Assembly (NCBI GenBank): GCA_019096195.1 | Contig: JAGTXK010000110.1 | Span: 1 to 64,000, forward strand | Reading direction: 5' to 3' | Source of the DNA: Boletus sp. NGJ | Lineage: Eukaryota; Basidiomycota; Agaricomycetes; Boletales; Boletaceae | DNA length: 64,000 nucleotides | Shown here: positions 1-11,312 of the stretch, one piece after another | Layout: each line of letters opens with the position of its first letter | Position numbering within the stretch: position 1 is the first letter of the stretch | Notes under the pieces: generated by a model | Seen by the model: only the letters and a program-made list of their open reading frames with translations | Database searches by the model: none | Told to the model about the DNA's origin: nothing | Position numbers and translations under genes: made by a program

Positions 1-3000
1 ATTGAGACACTTTTTTGAGCCACTGTAGCTCCACCAAAACAATAGAACCTGACATTCTAATCTTGCTTATTAGCAAAGAAGCCAAACAACAAAGACCATG
101 ACAAAGCAATGACTGTGATGTCATCCACCAGAGGGAGAGGATGAGGCAGAGGAAAGCATGGTGAATGGCTGAAGTGCTTGTGTTGGACCTGCAGATTAGA
201 CCAACACCTAGCCAAAAACTGCAACCAAACCTCAAAGAGTGAGAGCAAACAGAAGGCAGCTCACCTGAGTGGTAGTGCCAATGTCATTGTGATTGACACC
301 AACTTTGAAGATGGAGTATTTGGAGTAATTGATGATGATGACAATGATTTCCTTCTAGACTTGTCATCAGCAGCATTAGATGAGAACAAGGACTGGTTCT
401 TGGTTGTTGAAAAAGACAGTCCTGACAACTGTCAGTGAGACTCAGATGAGGAAAGACTTTGAGCAACCAAAACTGGTAACAAAGAAATATTGACCAATGA
501 TGCTAGTCCCTTATACCCCCATGTAGATGATCTAGAGAATGTCACTATGGAGACTAGCAATCACCTGCAGAGTCCACACCACACTGTTTTATATGACTTG
601 GATAACACTTGTTACATTAGCCCAGATCACAACCACATGTTAAATCTGCAGACAATCCCCCCAAAATCATTTACCACCACAAATCAACAAAAATTCAGTG
701 CCACTGCAGTTGGCAATCTAATCATCAAGATACCAAATGAGCTAACAACATCCAAGCTACATCTAACAAAAGTTCTGTACTCACAAGAAGTGGGGTACAC
801 ATTAGTGTCAATTAGTCAGCTTGATGAAATGGGTCTCTCAACAACCTTTGCTGAAGGCTTCTATACCATTTGTGATGCTGATGGAACAACAATTGGCTGC
901 ATACCGCAATCTACAAAGGACCTATACTGTGCCATACATGAAGGGGAGCATAGCACTGCTGCCATGGAAAAGATTACCATAATGGAACCACACCATTGCA
1001 TAGGCCACATTGCACCATCTGCTGCTTGTCAACTTGCTGAAAAAGATTTGGTCAGTGGACTTGAATTCAACCTCACTGTACCTGACACCTTTTGTCAATC
1101 ATGCATATGTATATGCAAAAGTGATATGAAAACCCATCATAAAGCGACATGAAGGACTGCATGCTAATGGAATTGGTGATGTTGTCTATACCAATGTCTG
1201 GGGACCAGCACCAGTCACCACGTTAGGCAAACAGAGGTACTATGTCACCTTTACTAATGACCATACTCACCTTACCTGCTGTGCCAGAAGAGCAACATCT
1301 TTAAAGTGTACTGTGGATTTGAAGCCTGGCTAGATCATCAGCTAACAGCAAAGGTAAAACTCCTCCACTCAGATTGAGGGGGAGAATATCAAGGGAAGGA
1401 ATTTACCTTGTACCTTCAATGCCAAGGCACAGTGCAACACTTTACAGCACATGACACTCCACAGCACAATGGTGTGGCTGAGTGACTCAACTGGACCATT
1501 CTAGAAAAAGTCTGTGCGATGTTGCACACAAGCAGACTACCAAGGCACCTGTGGGAAGAAGCAGTGAGGCATGCAGTGTGGTTAAAAAATTGAACACCTA
1601 CCAAGGTGCTTAAGAGCTGTTTGCCCTATGAAGTCACACTGGGGTGCATACCCAACTTAACTTGCTTGCAAGATTAGGGAGCTGTTGTTTATGTCAACAC
1701 CAGTGCTAGATCAAAGCTGGGTGGCCACATTGAAGCTGGTCAATGGTTGGGGATTGACGACCACACAGAAAATGCCTGCTGTGTCTATTGGCCATCAAAA
1801 CACTCTGTGACTGTTGAGCACAACATGTATTTTGATGCTATGCCTAGTGCCATTGAGGGGGAGAAACCAATTGCCACCTTAGGCAACGGTACCTCAACAC
1901 AGCCACCTGCCACACAACCTGCCACACCCCCTTTGGTAAATGCCACCAAATGCTCCAGTAATGCCACTATGCCACCTGCACATGACACCCCATTGTCACC
2001 GTTGACACCACTTCCATTGCCATTTGCATCACCACCACCCACACCTCACAATCCCACCATTAGCAACTCTGAGCTCAAACTGCACACCAAGTATTTTTGA
2101 AAGCCCAGCCAGCAAATACTCAACATTATCACTGGAAAGGCCACCTCAACTTTGCTCCCTTGTGGCATCTAGGCCCCCAATGTTATTGTTGAAAAACTGC
2201 CTACACCACTCTCTACTATTCTTGAAGCAGAGGAAACAGCAGAGCAGATCCTCAGTGCGATCGACATCAGGTATCAACTTGATTACGATGACTGTGAACT
2301 AACCATGCTTGTTGAACAAGCAAGTACCATAGTTGAAGCACTCAAGCCTACCACCTTCACTGATGCTTGATGCCACCCCAACTGGCCCCAATTGGAACAG
2401 GGCATACACGATGTGCTCAAAGTGCTCAAGAAAGCCAGTACCTGGGAGCTCACTGAGCTTCCCTCTGGCGCAAACCTCGTCAGATCAAAATGGATATTCC
2501 GTGTGAAAAAGGATGCCACAGGAAATATCGTCCGTCACAAAGCGCACCTCGTCGCCCAAGGATTTTCACAGGTACCCAGTATCGACTACTTCGACATGCA
2601 TATGCCCCCGTTGCCAAGCTTGCCTCTATTCGAACCATCCTCACTCTCGCTGCTCGCCTCGACCTCGAACTCCATCAAGTCGACATAAAGGGAGCATATC
2701 TAAATGGCGAATTGCATAGTAACAAGTGGATCTATGTGTGCCAGCCACCCGGATACGCTGATCCTACCCATCTGCAGCATGTATGCCACCTATGAAAGAT
2801 GCTCTACAGATTAAAACAGAGCAGTCGTCGATGGTACCAGAAGTTAGTTACTATCCTAGTGACTAACCTTTGCTTTCGACAGTGTGAAGTCGATCAAGCG
2901 GTATTTGTAAAGTGTGCTGGCAGCTCCCCCACTATCATCGTTGTACACGTTGATGACTGCACGATCGCTGCCACTGCCACCGAGCCCACTCGCCACTGTC

Positions 3001-4250
3001 AAGGCCCAACTCGCACAGTTTGTCCAGGTAACAGACCTCTGTGACAAACTCCATTGGCTGCTCAGAATCGAGGTAACGCATAATCGCGAAGGACACATGT
3101 TGTCCCTCTCACAATGAACATATATCGAGTCAATCCTCCACCACTTCAATTTTGACGAACTGAAGCCCATCTCAATGCCCATGGAGCCAAGCACCAAGTT
3201 GACCACCAGCCAATCACCCTCCACTGCCGCCGAGTATGCTGCTATGCAACACATCCCGTACCAGGAAGCTGTCAGATCGCTCATGTATGCCGCACTCGGG
3301 ACCAGACCTGACATATCCTATATGCAGTATCTCAGGTATCCCACTTCTCGTTGAACCATGGACAGGCGCATCGGAACATGCAGTAAAAAGAATCTACCAC
3401 TACCTACTTGGCACAAAAGACCTAAAGCTACTCTATGGTGGACTTGGAGAAGAGAAAGCACTCGCTGGCTATACAGACATGGAGATGGCAGTGTCACCAA
3501 GGACAGGCACGCCATCTCAGGGTATGCATTCCTCATTGATGGAGGCGTGGTGTCATGGAGCTCAAAGCAACAAGAAATCATTTCGCTCTCTACCACAGAA
3601 AGCAAGTATGTTGGTGCCATGCACATGCTGCCAAAGAGGCCGTGTGGCTTCATGCCCTCATTTCTTTCCTTTTCCACCCGCTGACTGAGCCCATGACTCT
3701 TTTCTTGGACAATCAATCTGCCATTGCCCTCGCAAAAGATCACCAGTACCATGCATGCACAAAACACATCGATGTTCATTTCCACTTCATTCGCTGGATC
3801 ATTGATGACGGCAAACTCTGTCTCATTTTCTGCCCCATGAGCGACATGGTCACAGACGTCTTCATAAAGGCACTGCCCTCTCCAAAAGTCAAACACTTTG
3901 CTGTGGAACTTGGACTGCTCGTGCAGCTTGAGGGGGAGTGTTGGAATACAAGTGTGCACTCCGCCCTTGTGATGAACACCAATTATATTCTATGCACCGT
4001 GTGTTCACTCACGGTGTAGTATGCTACACCGCCCCCTTTCCATGCAGTTCGGGATATCTTTCAAACTTTTAGCTGTAGTATCTTATATACATATGTAGGA
4101 ATGAGCAATCGCTCTCCTCAGTCCGTTGCATCACACAACAACTGAGGTGAGCTACTACTCTACTTATTACCCTTCCATTTGGCTTACACTGTACATAGTA
4201 TACTTTACTAGCCATGCTCTTGTTTCTCTCCTGGTCTTTGATGTCTAACA
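1..4250 (+). mobile_element. Ty1/Copia LTR retrotransposon, 3' portion (5' end outside window), broken
   Basis: A fossil Copia-type element on the plus strand. Domain order is that of Ty1/Copia: a CCHC zinc knuckle near 178-225, a GAG-pre-integrase/protease region about 490-1,150, integrase traces about 1,150-1,850, reverse transcriptase about 2,390-3,000 (motifs WIFRVKKD and VHVDDC), then RNase H about 3,360-3,960 (DNQSAIALAKD). Integrase before reverse transcriptase separates it from Gypsy elements. A purine-rich tract (about 3,928-3,938) abuts a 3' LTR. The reading frame is broken many times, so it is not autonomous and looks old. The 5' LTR and most of gag lie left of the window, so age by LTR comparison and target duplication cannot be judged here. 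Confidence 0.9.
3939..4250 (+). repeat. 3' LTR of the Copia element
   Basis: About 312 bp, beginning TGTTGGAATACA directly after a purine-rich tract and ending TCTAACA, so the ends form a near-perfect short inverted repeat (TGTTGGA/TCTAACA) of the TG...CA type. It follows the RNase H region at the spacing expected of a 3' LTR. The right boundary is chosen by this inverted repeat only, since the 5' LTR is not in the window. Confidence 0.75.
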
Positions 4251-4801
4251 TTTTCTTCTTCATCAGCCAAGCTGGGTGATGTAAAGATTAGTTTGAAGGC
4301 CTATGGAGTGCCAAGTCAACTGCACTGCTTTAGCATGCAGAAAGAATAAGCTCACATAAAGTAGAAGGGATCCCTTGAATAGTCCTATGGTAGGATTATT
4401 CAGGCATATCTTCCTTCTTCATAGAAGAAGTGTGGGCAAGAGTTGGCCATGACAAGGAAATCTGGATGCCAATCTCAAATTTTATCTTCATGTCTGTCCA
4501 AGGTATACTTAGAAAATCAAGTAGTCATTCAAATACACTTACTCTGCATTCTCCCAATCATATTCTACAGGACAGAGGTGTCTTTCTGTTCTATCATTAA
4601 GAACGGTTGGTTGTATCATGATCTAATGGTCTCAAAATGTTGTAAGATGAGAAAGGCACAGGGTGACTTAGAACACAGAGACGGAACCCCTTGCAAGGGC
4701 CAGAGATGATGACTTTTATTATTGTATCCCCTCAGTACAGGCTGAGCTATATACTATTGCACTATTGCAAATGGATAACTCAGATGTATAATCCAAATCT
4801 A
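4251..4801. other. unassigned spacer between Copia LTR and KDZ left end
   Basis: About 550 bp. I see no convincing coding region, RNA gene or repeat. The longest open frame (4,443-4,709, plus) has no recognisable motif and is probably chance. Confidence 0.5.
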
Positions 4802-4842
4802 ATCATCAGTAAATATAGGATTTCATCATAGTGCTCATAGTG
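4802..4842 (+). repeat. left terminal inverted repeat of the KDZ element
   Basis: ATCATCAGTAAATATAGGAT followed shortly by CATAGTGCTCATAGTG (4,827-4,842). The outer block matches the inverted right end in about 18 of 21 positions and the 16-mer matches perfectly. Confidence 0.65.
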
Positions 4843-4964
4843 CTATAGTAGTTTCATAGATAACTCATAGTATTCATAGTATATTCATAGTGTTCATAGT
4901 ATCATAGTATCATAGTACCATAGCATTCATAGTACATCCATAGTAGTCATAGTCATTGTAGTAA
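4827..4964 (+). repeat. CATAGT-type subterminal array, left arm
   Basis: Irregular tandem copies of CATAGT with 1-6 bp spacers (CATAGTATTCATAGTATA and similar). The same array, inverted, lies at 33,838-34,049 near the right end, so this is a paired feature of the element rather than a chance microsatellite. Confidence 0.8.
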
Positions 4965-4998
4965 TTTTAAGCTAAATCTAAATCTAAACCTAAATTAA

Positions 4999-5270
4999 AA
5001 GTATACAAAAAGTGTAGTCAAAGGTGTAGTCAAATGTTGTACAAAAAGTGTAGGAAAGAGTGTAATACAGTGTAGCAAAAATGCGCACCAAATGTAGCAA
5101 AAGTGTAGCAAACAAAGTGTAGTAAAAAAAAGCAAACAAAAGTGTAGTAAAAAAAAGCAAACAAAAGTGTAGCAGAGTGTAGTACAGTGTAGCAAACAAA
5201 GTGTACCAAAAGTATACCAAAAGTGTAGTAAAAGTGTAGTCACAAAGTGTACCAAAAGTGTAGACCTACA
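4999..5270 (+). repeat. minisatellite of GTGTAG(T/C)-(A)n units
   Basis: About 270 bp of irregular repeats built on AAAAGTGTAGTA and AAAAGTGTACCA. Long open frames on the minus strand here (runs of Tyr-Thr-Leu-Phe) only reflect the repeat and are not genes. No counterpart is seen in the right arm. Confidence 0.8.
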
Positions 5271-5456
5271 CTCAAAAAATATCCAAGTCCATTTTCCCAC
5301 ACTCAGTGTTAAAAAAGCGAACATTGTTTGCCAATGTTTGTGCCACCATTCTTATATAAACAAGCCAGACTTCAAAAATTTTCCCACACTCTCTTATTTC
5401 TTAATTTTATCCTTCTCTACTCATTACATGAAGTCAACACTTTACTTTGTAAATCA

Positions 5457-5502
5457 TTAGGATTGGGATTGGGATTGGGATTGGAACTGGGACTGGGATT
5501 AG
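5457..5502 (+). repeat. ATTGGG hexamer array, left arm
   Basis: About seven copies of a hexamer, mainly ATTGGG with GGATTA and ACTGGG variants. The right arm has the related GGATTA/GAATTA array at 33,706-33,826. These are not telomere repeats of the TTAGGG type. Confidence 0.75.
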
Positions 5503-5536
5503 GCACCCTTGGCAGCACTTTTTTTGAACTCTGAGC

Positions 5537-5583
5537 GTCTTACAGACCAATTTCCATGTACAAGGGAACTTGGTCTGTAAGAC
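5537..5583. repeat. perfect subterminal hairpin, left arm
   Basis: GTCTTACAGACCAA (5,537-5,550), a 19-base loop, then its exact complement TTGGTCTGTAAGAC (5,570-5,583). A related imperfect hairpin occurs inverted at 33,636-33,682, and both lie just inside a hexamer array and a GGCA.CACTTT motif. It is likely a transposase-binding or structural element (inference). Confidence 0.75.
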
Positions 5584-5639
5584 CATCCCTCTCAAAATTC
5601 AACTACCTAAATCCATTTCTAGCTCTTCCTAACACTAGG

Positions 5640-7037
5640 GAGCCTTCAACAACATGAACGAGTGGGGAATGTGATCCAAATGGAATACCCTGGTAGTTCT
5701 TTTGGACCATGTCTGTTGCTCGTCAGATGTCTTTTCTGATCTTCATTTCTGATGATTTCATCTTTTCAGCTCCTGCAGACCACATCCATTGCTCGCAAGA
5801 AGTCCCTGTCATTCTTTACTTCTGTTTTTTATTTTTATTTTCATACCATCTCCTGCTTCTCTTCTCTCGATGACAATAACAATGACAACAATGACAATGC
5901 AGTTTTTATGTGTGGGTCAACAACAACAACAGTGGGCCTACCAATGGCGACAATGACAGCATCCATGACATGATTGCACATGCCCCAAGATAACGACGAG
6001 CCCACAGATTTACTCTCACATCCCTGACCAAGGCAATGATGAAGCTGTTGTCATGCACTCCCATAAGTCCAGACTAAGTACACTAACCAGGAATCACATA
6101 TGTTCATGATGGTGCCATCAGTGACAATGCCATCATGCATGCCACAACATACTCCTGTGACTGTATCAGAGAGCAGCAAATCATTTGTTTTTGAGCCAGT
6201 TGCTTCTTGAGATTCAGATTTACATAAGAAGTAGATAATGTCCTTGGAGCTGTGGTAAGGACATTCTTACACTCTCAAGCTTTCCCTCCCATCCTTTGCT
6301 GTTGGCATTGTGATGTCTCACATACCACTACCTGATGTTTTGCAGCTTGCCTCATGTCTCACCCCTACCATCAAATCTGTGATGCTACACCAATCCATTC
6401 AAGTTACATTGACTGTTCAGCATCCATTGCTCACCAACATGTTCAACGCTATCTCACCAATACTGTAACTCATTGAACTGGTGTCACAATCCTGCTATGT
6501 ACAGCTCGCTAGTATACTTGTCAGATTTATGATTACCTTTCGATCACTTGGAACATTCGCTGGCAAGAGGTACTTCAAGATCAATGCCAGACCCATCACA
6601 TTTGACACATTCAATGTTGTGAGATGAGTCCAGTTCACTATAAATGCAGTGTTCATCAAGAACGAGATAAAGTGGAATAAGATCAATCAACACATTCACA
6701 TCTCCACATTGGAAGATGCCTCATGAGACAGTGCACAACATGGATAGTAGACAGTGGCACTTGTCTGACCATCTACAATAGATGGTCTGTGACAGGATTC
6801 ATGCAAGATACAGCTATGCTTGACAAAACCATGCAGGCACTCCGGTTTGCCACTCATCTTTGGCAGCCATTTGGTGCACTCTTGTTTCAGCTGCTCTTAC
6901 ATGTAGAATATAAGCAAATTATCATGGACAGTTTGATTACATTTCAAATTTGCAATAAGTTTCAATTGACTGATTTAATAGACAATATCTACAATCAAAG
7001 ATCAGTGACATTCAATTTTACATGGGTATGTGAATAA
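5640..7037 (+). pseudogene. KDZ cargo: broken plus-strand gene of unknown family
   Basis: I do not recognise the family. Protein-like sequence is clear in the 3' half. About 6,500-6,722 reads RFMITFRSLGTFAGKRY and ITFDTFNVV, with one in-frame stop near 6,626. A second frame from 6,723 to the stop at 7,037 contains IVDSGTCLTIYNRW, FATHLWQPFGALLFQLL and a tail VTFNFTWVCE. The frame changes at about 6,720, so at least one stop and one frameshift are present. Upstream (about 5,870-6,250) only Asp/Asn-rich and Ser/Thr-rich snatches remain, with more stops. It converges on the minus-strand orphan gene ending at 7,084. No 2-oxoglutarate dioxygenase (Tet/JBP) HxD motif was found, although KDZ elements in fungi can carry such genes. 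Confidence 0.5.
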
Positions 7038-7083
7038 ATGAATGTCCAAGAGAAGGGATCAATCTCACTGTTGAAGGCCAGGC

Positions 7084-10000
7084 TCAATCCAAACACACAA
7101 GATGGTTCAGGCAGTAGAAGGACCAGGCTCCACAGAGAATTGTTGCACCTGCGCAGCTTCCATTGATGGGTTGTGATTTACAGGAAGAGATCTCCCAGGA
7201 TCTGACAGCATGTTGGAATAGATCCTGGTTATTCGAATACATTGTGAAGTTCCTCATACCTGCAAGCATCTGAGGATGGTATCTGGCATACATGGCTCGA
7301 GGATCCCCTTGGAAGAACTCATGATGTGGGAAGTATGGAGCTTGGGAGGGGAAGGCATAGCTACCACCCATCTGACTTGGGGTGGCACCAGAATGCATAG
7401 GTGGCAGAGGAGGGGCAGTATTTTGGGGGGCACCTAGAATTGGAATTGGGGGAGGAAGGGGCAGGGTGATATTCACAGGAAGACCAGGAAGCATGGAAGA
7501 AGGTGGAACCAAGGGGGCCCTTGAAAGTGGGCAAGGTGAAGCAGTGTTCAAGGGCACACCAGGGAGCATGGTCTAAGGAGCCATACTGTCAGAAGGGGGG
7601 ACTGGGGACACAGCCAGAGGGACACTGTCAGACAAGACTTTGATGCTTGATGTAGAGGAGGATCCTAGGTGTGTTGATGGAGGGGGCACATTTTCTGAGT
7701 GAGATGGTGACTCTTCCTTGGAGCGCTCAAACAATGTCAGAAGTGGGGCATGTCACATAGGGGATGGTGAAGCTGGCTCCAAATGGAAACCCTCAGTGGC
7801 ACTTAAATGCCAAGCAGTGAGAGGCAGCATCACTACTTGTTGGTCAGTAGCAAAGGGCCTGACAAATGGATCATCCTGAGCTGCTGTAGAATGGGGAGAG
7901 CTTGGAATCACCAGAGTAGGAATAGGCTTCTTTGACACAGGGATCTATTTGGGTGTTGGCCTTCCATTTCATAGATGGCTCTGCACCCTTGCTGGATGGT
8001 CTGTCATTGTCATCACTTGAGTCATCATCAATTTCAATGTACTTCAATGTCGCATTCCCTTTCCAGACTGGCACTGCCACCTTTTTGATAGGGATCCCAA
8101 ACTTGGTCTTCTTGATATGTCGAACAGCAGGAGGGGAGGAACCATTGTCATCACTGCTGCTGCTGCTAATAATGATGATATCATTGGATGTCAACTTTGC
8201 CATGGAAATGAGCCCTTTGCACTTGATATGAGTAGCTGCACCATTCAATGAGAGATGAGCCGGGCCTTCAAAGTCTATAGCACCATTGGTGTACATTTGC
8301 TGTGCCCTTGCTTTGTTGCTGTCTGCACAAGGAGCTGCACTGATAATGACTGGGTGTTGGAATTCCTGAATAGCTTCTATAAATCACATTTGATCACTGA
8401 GGGGTTTCTAGATACAGATGAGACACATACTTCACACTGCCTGATTGTCTACTTGCACAATCATGATCTTATTATTATGCAAGCAATCACGGAGCTCACG
8501 CTGCTTCTGGACATTCAGAATGGTGATTCCTTTGGCTCTGGCACTGTTGGATTGCAACTCCCCAGACATCAACACTGAGCACGGCCACCCTTGTATCATG
8601 AGATTCTGACTGGCTAGCACATTCACAAGAGTAGCCCAAGGGAAATTGTTACATCTAACTTTCAACACATCTCCATCAGCAGACCCTGTAAAATTTCGTT
8701 AGGTCGTTAGAGATGACTGAGGGACAAAACTTACTGATCAAATCTATAATGGTATCTTTAATATAATTCAATACATCATCACCTGGTGCTAAAGACTCAG
8801 GAGCATTCTCTGTGATCTCAGGAGCTGTGGTTGTTGCCCACATGTATTTGGGTGCCTCAAGATTCAGGGCCGCCCCCATCATCTCTTTTGAGTCTTTTGG
8901 CGCCTCATATTTCATAGATAGCTTTTCTTTATCCTCTTTCTCCCCTTCTTCATCAAAGGCAGTGCTTACAATCTCCAATGAAGTGGTATTACTATGGTCA
9001 TTAGCGGAGGTATACATTAGCAGTATTGAATTACTTACTATATGTGTGCTTTTAGATGACCAATCATGGTATCATCATCAGCACAGCAGCAATCCTTGAA
9101 AAACTATAATCATCAAGGTCAGATAAGGAGGGGACAGGCATTAAACATGACCACTTACCTGTTTTGCACCCACTATTGTGTGAGTGAACCTCAATGACAC
9201 ATCCTTGTTGACAGTCTTGCCACACATCACAATTGCTGCTTCAAACCTGTGTTTTGCAGCAGCAGCCTCAAGCTAAAAGAAATGTCAGTTAGACCACAGC
9301 ATAGCCAAACAAAGTGAACTTACAAGAGACATCAACCTCCTCCACAATTTATTGAATGTTTGTAAATGTTGTGCAACTGTCAGCTGGCCAGAGTTGGCAA
9401 GCTCTATCATGTCATGGATTTCTAAAATTTCCTGCCATGCCTCTGGATTGTCATCCTTGAACTGAGTATAGAGCTGACTGCGCAGCGTTGGGGTAACTAG
9501 GGCAAATGATAGTTAGTGAAGAGTTGAAAGAAATATGGTGGACTTACTTGGGGTTTCAATAGAGAGACCTAAGCGCCAACATTCTTATGCCTCATTCTTG
9601 TTGAGACATTGAGCATACAGGTTTCAGTGGTTCATACCATTGATCACTTGTTCATGACTTTTGTGCCACCCATCCATAATCTGCTGCACAGAAAGGGATG
9701 TCTCGCCAATGATCTTCATAAGTAACTCCTCCAGCTGGTCATATTCTTCAGTGAGAGTGGTATTGATATGGGCACTGCATTAGCCTGCACTAGGTGTGGA
9801 TGGCTCATTGTCATTGACCCTGGAAGGTAAACTGAGATCAGCTCCTTGATCTTCTTTAGAAAGGCACAAAGCCATCATGAAAGGAGTTGGAGGGGTAGTG
9901 TGGGTGTGCAGGACATGGGGCTAAGCACAGGGTGGTGGCCCTTCATTGTCCAATGAAGCCCGAGTGTGTGGGATATAAGGCTGAGTGCTGGATGGTATCT

Positions 10001-10829
10001 GGGTCACAGGGGGGCAGGGAACTCTGAGATGGTGACAATGATTATTGCAACAGAATCAGATTAATGTTGGTGTCAGTAATCTCTGTGGAGGGAGTGAGTT
10101 GCAGTTCAGCTAATGGGGCTGATGGGAAGATGGCCATGTCTGCCACCAGAGAGATGGATGGGGGGGGGGGGGGGGTGGTTTTGACAAAGCCAAAGAAGCT
10201 GGAGATCGAGATCAAAGGGGTGGGAGGAGCAGTTCCAATGAAGTTGTGGCAACACTCAAAGGCTCAGCCAGCAGTACAGGATATTGGTCAGCCATGTGAG
10301 CTCTGCGTTTTTTGGCATCATGAGCCACTTGCATAGCCTACAGAGTGGGCTTGATGTGAGATTGTAGTTGAGTGGGGGATGTAACAGGTGGCACATGAAG
10401 GAGGGCCCCTCTACCACTGAGTTGAGGTGACATTGTGGGGGACCTATGTGTTCTGCAGCCTGTAGCTAGCATGATGGTTAAAATGACATAGTGTAAAAGT
10501 TATGAATACTTATTAAGGGGTGCTTTTGTGTTGGTTTGAGGGGGCGATATAGGTGTCTTCAATAGACCCTGTGTCCTGCACACCATGGTTGCTAATGGAG
10601 GCAAGTAATCAGGTCTGCTGCTGGTGAGATTCAAAATAGAAAGCCCACAAGTGGCAGGGCTGAAGGGACAGAGATCAATGCAGAGTCCTCCAGTAGTTCC
10701 GTTAAGCCGCCTTAAGAGTTCTGTGAGACTATGAAAGCCACTCACCTCACAGATGAATGTCAACAATGCAAATTGCCAGTGACAACAGAAAAATACCACC
10801 AACATTGTGCTTCGCTCCATAAAAATCAT
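7084..10829 (-). pseudogene. KDZ cargo: multi-exon minus-strand orphan gene, degenerate
   Basis: A spliced gene whose core is easy to follow. Predicted exons 9,496-9,324, 9,272-9,159, 9,103-9,039, 8,991-8,735 and 8,685-about 8,430 are separated by GT-AG introns of 51, 55, 47 and 49 bp whose phases agree. Landmarks are FEAAIVMCGKTVN, then DDTMIGHLKAHIYN across an exon junction, then LEAPKYMW, then KGITILNVQKQREL. The 5' part (about 10.8-9.6 kb) is Pro/Ser-rich with stops. The 3' part has an acidic Ser-rich stretch (about 8,296-7,871) and a Pro/Met-rich tail (7,569-7,084). At least one nonsense codon lies just before a probable intron near 8,430, and others lie in the tails. From memory it resembles uncharacterised Agaricomycete proteins; no function is known to me. 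It could encode a DNA-binding or capsid-like accessory, but nothing in the sequence proves that. Confidence 0.6.
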
Positions 10830-11312
10830 TAGTTAGATCCAAGGCATAGAGAAAAAAATTCACCTATTTTAACCATAGAGATTGAGGGTTTACACCAGAA
10901 ATGAGTACTCTGGATCTAAAGGGAGAAAAAAAACTTACTGTTTTGACTACAAGACTGAGGGTTTGCAACCAGCAATGAAGAGAGAAGGTGGTGAGAAGTG
11001 GTGCTATATTATTCCTTGCTCTATTATTAAAGTCTAATGTTACAAGCATAGCAGTGCTGAGGAGGAACTGGCAGAGCAATGTTGCCGCTCAGTGGATATA
11101 CCTACAATTCCGAGCATATGGCGCTGCGATGGTGGTGGCACTAGTGGGAAGGATGTGTGGTGTCAAAGTGGCGCTCACATGACTAAGCATATATTCCGCT
11201 TCAAAATAATCTAATCTGTACTCATTCAGGCTAGACAACAAATCATTCCAAGAAGTAGCTCATTGGCAGATACAACACAGATATATAAAAACTATGATGC
11301 AAATCTATGACA

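Noticed and set aside
4990-5324. Minus-strand ORFs of 76 and 109 codons
   Set aside because: They only translate the GTGTAG minisatellite; no motif and extreme repetition.
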